Shown here piece after piece: positions 1 through 7,393 of a DNA stretch of 64,000 nucleotides; the stretch's first letter is position 1; every line of letters begins with the position of its first letter. The DNA lies in contig DASXVU010000005.1 of the NCBI GenBank assembly GCA_036504055.1, positions 1-64,000 on the forward strand, given 5' to 3'. Position numbers and translations under genes: made by a program. The notes under the pieces were generated by a model, which ran no database searches, was not told where the DNA came from, and saw only the letters and a program-made list of their open reading frames with translations. This stretch comes from Methanomassiliicoccales archaeon. Its GTDB lineage: Archaea; Thermoplasmatota; Thermoplasmata; Methanomassiliicoccales; UBA472.

Positions 1-195
1 TTCAGCCCGGAAAGGAAGCTGACCCAGGCAGGAAAGCGGATCAGCGTGTACAAGTCGAACGTCAAAAACGCACAGATCGTATTTGAAAGGAACAAGATCA
101 GGGCTAACATCGAAATGATCGACGGCACCACTCAGGATGCATCCTACGACATCGAGATCTCTACATATCTGGAGATGGCCAAGCAGCACGCTTGA
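1..195 (+). CDS. 3' end of an unrecognised protein (partial)
   Basis: An open frame enters from the left edge and ends with TGA at 193-195, giving the last 64 residues, beginning FSPERKLTQAGKR and ending LEMAKQHA. The tail is mixed and charged, with no cysteine motif or membrane segment. I do not recognise the family, and the N-terminal part lies outside the window. Codon use is GC-rich at third positions like the neighbouring genes, which supports real coding. A T-rich stretch (198-237) follows the stop and may terminate transcription between this gene and the convergent channel gene. Confidence 0.6.
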   Translation, partial: FSPERKLTQAGKRISVYKSNVKNAQIVFERNKIRANIEMIDGTTQDASYDIEISTYLEMAKQHA

Positions 196-258
196 ATCTT
201 TTCCTCTTCCATTTATTTTTCCTTTTCATTTTTATTAATGGCACGATTCCTTTCATGC

Positions 259-1137
259 TCACTGCACCAGAAGGGAGACGAAGAGCAGACAATACAGGGA
301 GAGGGATATGGTCGGGATGATCCGGACCGACCATTTGTTCACCAGCGAGATGCGTTCTTGATCCTTTGCCTCTGTGGACCTCAGGATGAGAAGGCCCGAT
401 ACAAGCACCATGACCAATGTGGCATAGGTGATGATCATGAACAGGTCGAGGAACGTCGCGTAGGCAACAACCGGTATGGCATCGGCGATACGCCAGTGGA
501 TAAGAACCGCGGCGAGGAACATGGATGCGTTAAGCCCAAGCCTGGATGAGATCTTTATCATCAAGGATGATAGGGCCACGACTATGATGAGCATGATCGG
601 CAGAAAGAACTTCAATATGGTCGAAGTGGCGTCCCTCTCTATTCCGAAGGTAAAGACCGCCCTTGAAAACGGAATCTCGCCTGGAATGTAGGTCTTGTTG
701 ACAATTGCTGAGCTGCCATTCTTTAATTCCCACCCGGGGAGGCCTGCATCAGAGTCTAATCCGGTATCTACCTGACCGACGATCAAGACCATTTGCTGCT
801 CGTTCTTGTATCTAGGCTCGATCTCGATCGGGATGATATGACGGTCAAAAGGGAAACGGCGGAGGTCAGGATCTGCTGTCAGGTCAGCGATGATGCGATA
901 TTCTTTCATGTTCGTCTGATTCAGAATCGTTTCCACCGAGGTGGCATGCCCATTTATTATATCGATATCGTCGATGGTGACATTCGTGTCCGACCGGAGA
1001 GTAAGATAGAAGCTGGCCTTGATGGTCCCATCGGTGACGCTGAACTCGTTGAAGTCCTGCACGTAGACACTGACTTGAACGATTTCCGGAGAGGTCGATC
1101 CAGACGATGCTGAGACGTTGGGGGGGATGATGCTCAA
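259..1137 (-). CDS. Pentameric ligand-gated ion channel (Cys-loop receptor superfamily) homologue
   Basis: The protein has an extracellular beta-sandwich domain (about residues 15-165) with the family hallmark FPFDRH near residue 95. A four-helix membrane part follows: TM1 from about ILKFFLPIMLIIVV, pore helix TM2 in the SRLGLNASMFLAAV region, the P-x-x-x-Y/D turn (ADAIPVVAYATFLD) leading to TM3, and a final TM4. This is the layout of prokaryotic pLGICs such as GLIC and ELIC; ligand and ion selectivity cannot be read. The only usable start in frame is TTG at 1137, but the reading frame stays open upstream to a stop at 1297-1299. It encodes a typical basic-hydrophobic signal peptide (RFRRSC followed by AVIILIALIALSL) at about 1138-1194 that the TTG start would omit. 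No ATG, GTG or TTG occurs in that upstream stretch, so the true start is either non-canonical or lost by mutation or sequence error. Confidence 0.85.
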   Translation of the reverse strand: MSIIPPNVSASSGSTSPEIVQVSVYVQDFNEFSVTDGTIKASFYLTLRSDTNVTIDDIDIINGHATSVETILNQTNMKEYRIIADLTADPDLRRFPFDRHIIPIEIEPRYKNEQQMVLIVGQVDTGLDSDAGLPGWELKNGSSAIVNKTYIPGEIPFSRAVFTFGIERDATSTILKFFLPIMLIIVVALSSLMIKISSRLGLNASMFLAAVLIHWRIADAIPVVAYATFLDLFMIITYATLVMVLVSGLLILRSTEAKDQERISLVNKWSVRIIPTISLSLYCLLFVSLLVQ

Positions 1138-1296
1138 TGAGAGAGCGATAAGCGCGATCAGGATGATGACAGCGCATGAGCGTCGAAATCGACCAGGCGT
1201 TCCCTTGTTAAGCGTGACTCGGGTCCGTCTTTTTGTCTTGAATGGATCGAGATGAACTGAAATAATCTCTCGCCTCTCGAAATGATTGGAAATTGC

Positions 1297-1825
1297 CTAA
1301 ATATGGTTATGCGAGTAAGTTTTCACATTGATAATCAGCGAGAGAAATGAGATATTGACTGTCTGGACATTCCCAGATCTTATCACTTTCTCCAATGTTG
1401 AATCGCCATTTCTGCTCAATGGTGAATTGGTTGGTATGGGCGATAAGGGCTTTAGGGGCTGACACATGTAGGTATAGTATGGTAACGATAGAATGTGCGG
1501 AATGTTGCTTCCGAAACGGATGGAAGTGTGTCATACCGGTACCACCATTGCCTCGTGAGATCCTGTATGGAAAAAGAGGACAGGTCCTAGGTTGCATAAA
1601 TGGGAAACCGAAGTCTGTTGTCCAAAAGGGCAGCGGTTCCGCCCAACAAGTTCATCATTAAGAAAGGGCATCGGACCGTTCAGGTCCTTTTAACCTCCAG
1701 TTGATCGATTCGGTGGCTCGTGACGATGATATCTTCTCCTGCCGGAATAATTTTTATTACTACGACGACATACTTATATCCGCCTATCCAACAGGCTGAA
1801 ATAGGCCTACTGGATTGAAGGAACC
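1297..1825. other. Intergenic region with no supportable gene
   Basis: Short overlapping frames exist on both strands (for example 1395-1661 plus), but none has a family motif, an amphipathic pattern or a ribosome site. The right end carries an archaeal-type TATA element (cttatat, near 1769-1775) upstream of the ABC ATPase start at 1826, so this is probably its promoter region. Confidence 0.5.
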
Positions 1826-2611
1826 ATGTCACCTGATCCAATAATCGAATTGCACCGAGTGACGATATCCAAGGGCGATGCGAAGATACTGAGGGATATC
1901 ACGCTCAAGATATGCCCCGGCGAACGATTGGTGATACTTGGGCCCAATGGTTCGGGAAAATCATCACTCATCAAGACATTCACGGGGGAGTATCGTCACG
2001 ACACCACCGATGAGCGTTCCTACGTCAAGATACTTGGATCTGAATACTGGGATATTCACGATGTACATAAGGCGTTCGGATTGGTTTCGAGCGATCTCCA
2101 GTTCGATTTCAGGAGGGATATGGATGGGCTCGAGGCAGTGCTATCGGGATTCTTCGGTTCAATCGGCACGAACAGGTCGCAGAGCATCACCAGGGAGATG
2201 AACGGAAGGGCCAGAAAGGCCCTTTTGTCGGTAGGCTCCAGCGGGTTGGGCCGCAAGCCGTTGTCAGTCATGTCGATGGGGGAGGCCAGAAGGGTCATCA
2301 TGGCCCGGGCTTTGGTGAACGAGCCGGAGGCATTGATACTCGACGAACCGATGAACGGCCTGGACCTGACCGGTAAACACCTGGTGAGGGATGCGATGCG
2401 CTCATTGGTCGGCCGAGGAAAAGCCTTGGTACTGGTGACTCAAGACCCCTCCGACATCATACCGGAGATAGACCGGATAATACTGGTCAAGAATGGAAAG
2501 ATCTTCCTTGACGATGGTATCGATGCATTGAACGAGAAGAACCTCTCCACGCTTTTCAAGGTACCATTGAACCTCTGCCGATATGATGGCAGGTGGTGGG
2601 CGTGGTCATGA
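1826..2611 (+). CDS. ABC transporter ATP-binding protein (YlmA/ModF-like)
   Basis: A single ABC nucleotide-binding domain fills the 261 residues. It has Walker A GPNGSGKSS at about residue 39, a degenerate signature LSVMSMGEARR at about 147, and Walker B LILDEPMNGLD at about 170. The histidine switch is replaced: the usual TH after the D-loop appears as VTQDPSD. The family includes cytosolic ABC ATPases of uncertain substrate often annotated as molybdenum-related (ModF) or YlmA. No permease gene adjoins it, so it either pairs with a distant membrane partner or acts as a soluble ATPase. It is a single-gene unit: the next gene rightward is convergent. Confidence 0.85.
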   Translation: MSPDPIIELHRVTISKGDAKILRDITLKICPGERLVILGPNGSGKSSLIKTFTGEYRHDTTDERSYVKILGSEYWDIHDVHKAFGLVSSDLQFDFRRDMDGLEAVLSGFFGSIGTNRSQSITREMNGRARKALLSVGSSGLGRKPLSVMSMGEARRVIMARALVNEPEALILDEPMNGLDLTGKHLVRDAMRSLVGRGKALVLVTQDPSDIIPEIDRIILVKNGKIFLDDGIDALNEKNLSTLFKVPLNLCRYDGRWWAWS

Positions 2612-2713
2612 CGATGGTTCTCGGAGTCTAAAGACCGATGAACAGACCATCGATCAGATGATGAGCAATATCAAAACACTTCAGCCTCGATAAAATGAGA
2701 TGAACGAAAAGGT

Positions 2714-2887
2714 TTAACCGGTCGTTTCTGCGGCATTGTTCTGGTTCAGGTTGGGGCGTATTGTCATAATGGTGAATCCCCGGCCATGGCACATGAAACA
2801 GATTTCCGTCCTTGTTCCACTTGCCGAGACCTGACTGACCTTTCCGGTGTTGTGGCAGAACTTGCAACCAATCTTAGTTTGGACCAT
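2714..2887 (-). CDS. 57-aa zinc-ribbon (DnaJ-type CxxCxGxG) small protein
   Basis: This short gene reads MVQTKIGCKFCHNTGKV and continues to a second knuckle ICFMCHGRGF. The cysteines at residues 8, 11, 30 and 33 form two CxxC pairs spaced for one zinc site. The CxxCxxxG and CxxCxGxG knuckles resemble half of a DnaJ/tryptophan RNA-binding attenuator inhibitor (anti-TRAP) zinc finger. ATG at 2885-2887 is preceded by GAGGT about eight bases upstream, a good ribosome site. The remaining tail is polar and asparagine-rich. The function is unknown; a role as a protein- or RNA-binding adaptor is only a guess. It lies convergent to the ABC ATPase gene. Confidence 0.65.
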   Translation of the reverse strand: MVQTKIGCKFCHNTGKVSQVSASGTRTEICFMCHGRGFTIMTIRPNLNQNNAAETTG

Positions 2888-3340
2888 GTGGATACCTCTT
2901 CAAACCCTAAGTTTTGGAGGTATTTCGTATATGATTAGACTTCCGACGTCATAATCAAAAGTGATTCTGACACCAAAAATCTGTCCTGCAAACATCATAT
3001 GAATGGAAGAATGAATTGTCTATTCGATGAGACCTGGTATTGTCATCTTCCTCCCTCCTGGTGTGCACATATCCTTAACCAAGATGAAGCATTTAATGAA
3101 TATCGACAAGTCGAATGTCTTTGAAAAGGCTCAAGATGAAGCCAAAAATCTGGGAGTGACGAATATCAAAAGGAGCCATCCTGGTGCTCAAACCTTCATG
3201 ACTGATCATCCTCGATGACGGCCATCTGATTTCGGGGCCGATAGCGCTTTGATTTCTGACCAACATGAATATCAGGAATTGAAAATTGAACAAGACATAT
3301 TTAAGTTCAATATTCCGGTGGATAAACATGAGAAGGGTAA
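2888..3340. promoter_or_regulatory. Intergenic region with promoter for the response regulator
   Basis: No convincing gene is seen; a 63-codon frame at 3027-3218 lacks a ribosome site and family features. A TATA-like element (catatttaag, about 3296-3305) sits 35-45 bases before ATG 3341, giving a short leader for the REC-PAS gene. The small zinc-ribbon gene starts at the left border and reads leftward. Confidence 0.45.
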
Positions 3341-4177
3341 ATGATCCAAGTTATCTACGTCGATGACGAGAAAAACCTCCTGGATATAGGGAAGGCTTTC
3401 CTGGAGAGAAACGGGGAGCTCAAGGTTGATGTTGCACTTTCAGCCGAGGAAGCGAACAGGTCGATGTCCCATGTCCATTACGATGCGATCGTCTCCGACT
3501 ACCAAATGCCGGGGACGGACGGACTTCAATTCCTTAAGTCTGTAAGGCAATTTGACAAGAACATCCCCTTCATCCTATTCACCGGCCGAGGGCGCGAAGA
3601 GGTCGTGATCGAGGCCTACAACTCCGGCGTCAGCTTCTACCTGCAAAAGGGGGGCGACCCCAACGCGCAATTCGTCGAGCTGGAGCATAAGATAGCCCAG
3701 GCGGTCGGCAAGCGTATGGCCGAAGAGAGTCTGTCCATAAAGAAGAACCAAGCGATCATGGCCATGGGCCTGGCCAGGGTGGCCAGCTGGGAATTTGACG
3801 AGACTAATAAACAATTCAGGTACGACGATATATTCTATGACCTGTATGGCACCGATGGTGTTCGGGAAGGAGGTTACTCAATGAGCGCGGATAAGTTCTT
3901 CCGAGATTTCGTTCATCCAGAAGACCTCGATCGAGTATTGGAATTTGTGAAGGATGGACATAAAAGAGTACCCCCAGGTGAGTTTGACCAGATCGAGCAC
4001 CGCATCATCAGGAGGGACGGAAAGATCAGAACAATCGTTGTCCGAGTCGGTTGGATCAGGGATGCAGAGGGCAAACCCCAGACGGCATACGGCGTCAATT
4101 GGGACATAACCGAGATGAATAGACCGGAGACAAACAAGAATCACGAAATGGATGTGGTTCCCATTCTCCAAAGATAA
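3341..4177 (+). CDS. Response regulator: REC receiver plus PAS sensor domain
   Basis: Residues 1-120 form a CheY-like receiver with the acidic pair DD at 8-9, the phospho-acceptor Asp in IVSDYQMPG at about residue 53, the switch Thr in LFTGRG and the invariant Lys in YLQKGG. Residues about 140-268 form a PAS/PAC module (WEFDETNKQF to GVNWDITEM). No histidine kinase or DNA-binding domain is present, so output is probably through protein interaction, as in many archaeal REC-PAS proteins. The upstream TATA element supports this start. The partner kinase is not in the window. Confidence 0.88.
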   Translation: MIQVIYVDDEKNLLDIGKAFLERNGELKVDVALSAEEANRSMSHVHYDAIVSDYQMPGTDGLQFLKSVRQFDKNIPFILFTGRGREEVVIEAYNSGVSFYLQKGGDPNAQFVELEHKIAQAVGKRMAEESLSIKKNQAIMAMGLARVASWEFDETNKQFRYDDIFYDLYGTDGVREGGYSMSADKFFRDFVHPEDLDRVLEFVKDGHKRVPPGEFDQIEHRIIRRDGKIRTIVVRVGWIRDAEGKPQTAYGVNWDITEMNRPETNKNHEMDVVPILQR

Positions 4178-4250
4178 TGGGTCTGAAGATGGTCATTTTC
4201 AAGCCATAATTATTATTTCAATAGACAATATGGGATTGGCGAGCTGAACC

Positions 4251-4631
4251 ATGTCTGATGAAGAACAGACCTGCGAAGGAAGAGTAGCCGATATCCAATC
4301 ACCGCTCATCTGGCAGATAATGGTGTCCGAACCACTGAACAAGGATGCCGACGTTCTATTGAGATGGTCGAGGACCTCGTTCTTCGGCGGTAGCCCCGTC
4401 TCACGGCCCACGGTCATCGAGGGAAGGGAGTATGCCCTGTTTCAGAAATGCAGTGAGGAATGGACTGTCAAATACATCCTCCCCAACGCGATATCCAACT
4501 ATCGCTTTGTGAAATTGTTCAGGCAAGGAAAGGAAACATCTCTGGAACCCTATCTTGATGATGAAATGCATCCGGCCGGCAAGCTCCTGGGGGATGCGGA
4601 CAAGATGGACAGAAGCGGCGGAATGTGTTGA
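4251..4631 (+). CDS. Hypothetical protein, 126 aa
   Basis: The frame starts MSDEEQTCEGRVAD and ends with a Cys (GGMC). The middle (EGREYALFQKCSEEWTVKYILP) has alternating hydrophobic residues suggesting beta strands. There are no membrane segments. I do not recognise a family. It follows the REC-PAS gene on the same strand by 73 bases and may be regulated separately, since a TATA-like AT-rich stretch (aattattatttc, about 4207-4218) lies about 35 bases before its ATG. Confidence 0.55.
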   Translation: MSDEEQTCEGRVADIQSPLIWQIMVSEPLNKDADVLLRWSRTSFFGGSPVSRPTVIEGREYALFQKCSEEWTVKYILPNAISNYRFVKLFRQGKETSLEPYLDDEMHPAGKLLGDADKMDRSGGMC

Positions 4632-4771
4632 CCGGATCTAGGATGCAACCTTATGACGCCGTTCGAAGATCGGCAACCGCGTGTTGAGGCTCACCGTACA
4701 CCTCGAGCGTTCCGTTCCCATAGATTTTGGAAGGCGAGAGGGCAACAAGACAACAAGCCAGATGGTGTGAG

Positions 4772-4868
4772 CGGGCCCGTCGGGATTCGAACCCGAGTTC
4801 GAGGCTTTCTCTGTCCTTGGATAAGGACATCGGAGGCCTCAGTGATATCCAAGCTACACTACGAGCCC
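4772..4868 (-). tRNA. tRNA-Arg (anticodon CCG) with a 23-nt intron
   Basis: The minus strand folds into a full cloverleaf. Acceptor arms are GGGCTCG and CGGGCCC with discriminator G. The D arm is GTG/CAC, the anticodon stem GAGGC/GCCTC, and the T arm TCGGG-TTCGAAT-CCCGA. Position 33 is T and positions 34-36 read CCG. A 23-nt insertion (4807-4829) interrupts the anticodon loop after position 37, the canonical archaeal intron site. It contains a self-complementary TGTCCTT/AAGGACA hairpin, as expected for a bulge-helix-bulge substrate of the splicing endonuclease. No CCA is encoded. Assignment to arginine follows from the anticodon; the exact splice sites are inferred. Confidence 0.9.
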
Positions 4869-4997
4869 GTTAGCCGACCGATGGCAGATGGGGTCAATAT
4901 AGTTTACCCCACTGGTCAATGGTAACGGATATCGGCATCATGAGATGGAAACGGGATATCGGAGAATAGTATAACCTAGAAGATATCGGGAGCGGTA

Positions 4998-5438
4998 ATG
5001 CCGACATATGTAGTTCGCGCGTCGATCGAGATATCTGCTGAACCGCAGAAGGTATGGGATGTCCTGAAGGACTTTGACCGTTATCCGGAATGGAATCCGT
5101 GCCTGTTGTCGGTAACTGGAGAGAAGCGCATCGGCTCAATGCTCACCGTTTCAGTCAATCCGGATCATTCCATGAACCGGAAGTTCAAGGCCAGGCTTCT
5201 GGAGTACTCAAAGGGAAAGGGGATAAGATGGTTTGGAAGCTTTTCGGCCCCACACGTTTTCTCCGGTGACCATTCATTCGAGATTTTGCCGACCGCCACC
5301 GGTGTAACATTCATCCAGCAGGAGGAATTCAAAGGAATCCTCGTGCCCCTCCTCAAGGGAACACTCGATAGAAAGACGAAAAAAAGATATGAAGAGATGA
5401 ACCGCGCCCTGAAGGCGCGGTCCGAAAGGGTTGATTGA
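4998..5438 (+). CDS. SRPBCC (START-like/polyketide cyclase) family protein
   Basis: The 146-residue protein fits the SRPBCC helix-grip fold. It opens with VVRASIEISAEPQKVWDVLKDFDRYPEWNP, the family's characteristic strand-helix start with the YPEWNP turn, and ends with a long C-terminal helix (KGTLDRKTKKRYEEMNRALKAR). Such proteins bind hydrophobic ligands or act as cyclases; the ligand is unknown. It is convergent with the S27ae gene, only three bases separating the stop codons. Confidence 0.82.
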   Translation: MPTYVVRASIEISAEPQKVWDVLKDFDRYPEWNPCLLSVTGEKRIGSMLTVSVNPDHSMNRKFKARLLEYSKGKGIRWFGSFSAPHVFSGDHSFEILPTATGVTFIQQEEFKGILVPLLKGTLDRKTKKRYEEMNRALKARSERVD

Positions 5439-5441
5439 GGT

Positions 5442-5648
5442 TTACTTCGACTTCTTGGCGAACTCGGTGTATCCGCACTTGCCGCAGGACACCCGGTCCT
5501 TGTGCTCGCCGAGGAACACGCCTGGGCCGCACTTCGGGCAGTGCTTCCTCTTCCGTTCGATCTTTCCATCCTTGGAGACCGAGTAGAGGTCCTTCTTGTT
5601 CTTTTCCTTGGGCTTGGCCTTTGCCTTTCCAGCTGCTTTCTCTGCCAT
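5442..5648 (-). CDS. rps27ae: Small ribosomal subunit protein eS31 (S27ae)
   Basis: This 68-aa protein has a lysine/alanine-rich N-terminus and a zinc ribbon CPKCGPGVF...CGKCGYTEF, the archaeal and eukaryotic S27ae signature. In eukaryotes the domain is fused to ubiquitin; archaeal forms are stand-alone as here. It is the last gene of the minus-strand operon rpoE1-rpoE2-dephospho-CoA kinase-S24e-S27ae, an order widely conserved in archaea, 12 bases after S24e. Confidence 0.95.
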   Translation of the reverse strand: MAEKAAGKAKAKPKEKNKKDLYSVSKDGKIERKRKHCPKCGPGVFLGEHKDRVSCGKCGYTEFAKKSK

Positions 5649-5660
5649 GTCATGACCTCC

Positions 5661-5999
5661 TTACTTGATCTTCGGCGCTGCCTTGGCCTTTACCAGTTTG
5701 ACCTTCTTCGCCTTCTTTTCGGCCATTCCCTGGCGTGCGAGGATATAGTTCTTCTCGCTTGACTTGGCCAGTTCCGGGGTCTCATAGACCTTGGCGTACC
5801 CGTGCGACTTGCCCATGCCGAACTCGGTGTTCGTGTGGTCAATGACGACGCGGTCCTTGTTGACGCCCAACTTGTCGGCGATGCCGGCCCGTAGGTCGCT
5901 TCTCTTCGGTGTCGCTTCGCCGCCATGCTCAGCGGTGAACATCACTTCTGTCCTCTTGTGGAGAACGTTATCTTTCTTGCTGTCAATCTCGACCTTCAT
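5661..5999 (-). CDS. rps24e: Small ribosomal subunit protein eS24
   Basis: The 112-aa sequence matches archaeal S24e: an N-terminal beta strand (MKVEIDSKKDN), the loop motif TPKRSDLR, and FGMGKSHGYAKVYE. It has a basic C-terminal tail (KKAKKVKLVKAKAAPKIK). It overlaps the upstream dephospho-CoA kinase gene by four bases (ATGA), indicating translational coupling inside the RNA polymerase/ribosomal operon. Confidence 0.95.
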   Translation of the reverse strand: MKVEIDSKKDNVLHKRTEVMFTAEHGGEATPKRSDLRAGIADKLGVNKDRVVIDHTNTEFGMGKSHGYAKVYETPELAKSSEKNYILARQGMAEKKAKKVKLVKAKAAPKIK

Positions 6000-6553
6000 A
6001 TTGATTCCTCCATCTGGTAGATGATTTCCTTAGCCTTGCGGTTGATCTCTGGCGTGATTCTTACCAGCGCCATTCCCTTTTTCGGGAGACCATAGACGAG
6101 GCACGAACCTGCAGGGGCCAGCGCGGCGCAGACCAGCGCCGCCAGGTCCTCTTCTCCCTCCACCCTTATCTTGGTGGGTGAGGGATTGGTCACTGCCTTT
6201 TCTATCTCCCTTACCATCTGCGGGGTGATCATTCCCGCAGGGTTGCTCACCGTCACCTTGATCCCAGCGATCTTCTCGACCTTTGTGTCCAGGGTCGTCA
6301 TCATCGACCTCTCGGTTTGGCAGTCGTAGATGGTCACATGCGGAGCCAGGCCATTCTGTATCAAAGAAAGGGAAACCACATCGCCGACCGAGATGACATT
6401 GTCGCAGTTGCGCAGTTGGCTTATGACTGAGCTTTCCGACAACATCTCCCCGAGCGGCATTCCTAGGTCCTTTCTCATTCTATCTGGCAATTTCCAGCCT
6501 TTGATAGGGACCTTGAGTTTATCGCACCTTGAGGGCGAACTTTCCATTGACAT
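5996..6553 (-). CDS. GTP-dependent dephospho-CoA kinase (DUF359)
   Basis: The protein matches the archaeal DUF359 family, shown in Thermococcales to phosphorylate dephospho-CoA to CoA with GTP. Motifs visible are SVGDVVSLSLIQNGLAPHVTIYDCQTER (about 55-83) and VEGEEDLAALVC (about 130-141), followed by the strand-turn YGLPKKGMALVRI. The start overlaps the spt4 gene by about 30 bases; M1 and M3 are both possible. Its placement between RNA polymerase and ribosomal genes is common in archaea. It completes CoA synthesis in the cytoplasm. Confidence 0.9.
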   Translation of the reverse strand: MSMESSPSRCDKLKVPIKGWKLPDRMRKDLGMPLGEMLSESSVISQLRNCDNVISVGDVVSLSLIQNGLAPHVTIYDCQTERSMMTTLDTKVEKIAGIKVTVSNPAGMITPQMVREIEKAVTNPSPTKIRVEGEEDLAALVCAALAPAGSCLVYGLPKKGMALVRITPEINRKAKEIIYQMEESI

Positions 6554-6704
6554 TTATGCCCATCCTCTTTGCGATCTCGGACTTGGTGTGGTCTATGATG
6601 ATGACATAGCCCTGCCAGTCCTTCGACGTCGGGTTTCCGCAGAGGGGGCACACGTCCTCCTCCGTTATGAAGCTGCAATGTTTACACGCCTTCTGGATCT
6701 TCAT
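6519..6704 (-). CDS. rpoE2: DNA-directed RNA polymerase subunit E'' / Spt4
   Basis: The 61-aa zinc-binding protein has CKHC...CPLCG knuckles and the conserved SKDWQGYVIIIDHTKSEIAKRMG segment of archaeal Spt4. Spt4 pairs with Spt5 (elsewhere) as a processivity factor clamping RNA polymerase. It overlaps rpoE1 by four bases (ATGA). Confidence 0.95.
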   Translation of the reverse strand: MKIQKACKHCSFITEEDVCPLCGNPTSKDWQGYVIIIDHTKSEIAKRMGINVNGKFALKVR

Positions 6705-7267
6705 TGGGCGGCGCCTCCCTTCTTGGCCCGGTCCTCAGCTATCCATTCGAGCTTGCCGAGGCCCGGCTGCCTCATGGTGAGGCCGATCTTGCTCTCGCGC
6801 GGGTTGCGCTCGTTCAACGAGAGGGCGACTATCCTGGCGCGGACGATGTCCCCGACCTTGAGATCCCTCTTGGTGTCCTTTCCTAGGAGTCTTTGCCCCG
6901 AGTCATCGACATCGATCCTGTCATCCATGATCTGGCTGATATGGAGCAGGCCGTCCAGAGGCCCGAAGCGAACGAAGGCGCCGAACTTGAGGACCTCGAC
7001 GACCGTTCCCTCGATTACCTCTTGGAGCTGAGGGCGGAAGATGATGGCCTCATACTTAACGGTCTGGTAGACCGCCCCGTCACCATGGACGATACGGCCC
7101 TGGCCGATCGGCTCGATGTTCTTCACGAGCACGGTGAGGGCGTCATTGCCTTCTATCTGACCTTCGTACGCCTCCCTCGCGAGTGAATTGACGACACTGT
7201 TCAGATCGTCGCCCAACTTGTCTGGAGGGATGCGAACGACCTTTTCTCTCTGCGTCAACATGTACAT
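6701..7267 (-). CDS. rpoE1: DNA-directed RNA polymerase subunit E' (Rpo7)
   Basis: The subunit has the RNAP_Rpb7_N domain (MYMLTQREKVVRIPP to the KYEAIIFRP strand) and a C-terminal S1 domain (EGTVVEVLKFGAFVRFGPLDGLLHISQI). It forms the polymerase stalk with Rpo4. A longer frame begins with TTG at 7288, but ATG 7267 matches the universal N-terminus. A TATA box at 7304-7313 would place transcription start near 7280, after the TTG, so 7267 is preferred. It is the first gene of the operon. Confidence 0.95.
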   Translation of the reverse strand: MYMLTQREKVVRIPPDKLGDDLNSVVNSLAREAYEGQIEGNDALTVLVKNIEPIGQGRIVHGDGAVYQTVKYEAIIFRPQLQEVIEGTVVEVLKFGAFVRFGPLDGLLHISQIMDDRIDVDDSGQRLLGKDTKRDLKVGDIVRARIVALSLNERNPRESKIGLTMRQPGLGKLEWIAEDRAKKGGAAQ

Positions 7268-7303
7268 TGGTATACCCTTAACTAGCAAGGCATGAGGTAT
7301 CTC

Positions 7304-7313
7304 TTATATAAAT
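7304..7313 (-). promoter_or_regulatory. TATA box of the rpoE1 operon
   Basis: The minus strand reads TTTATATAAG here, an archaeal TATA consensus. It lies about 37 bases before the rpoE1 ATG, and no other promoter-like element lies between the ATG and the convergent pyrophosphatase end. Confidence 0.7.
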
Positions 7314-7393
7314 ATTGATAACCTGGAAGGACGAAATTGTCTAAGCTGGATATATCAAAAAAAGAGAAAGGATTGGAAAGGGGTTTTTCCTGT

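Noticed and set aside
1395-1661. 88-aa ORF with several cysteines
   Set aside because: No ribosome site, no family similarity, and a competing frame on the other strand.
4653-4925. 90-aa plus-strand ORF
   Set aside because: It runs through the tRNA-Arg gene on the opposite strand and has no family features.
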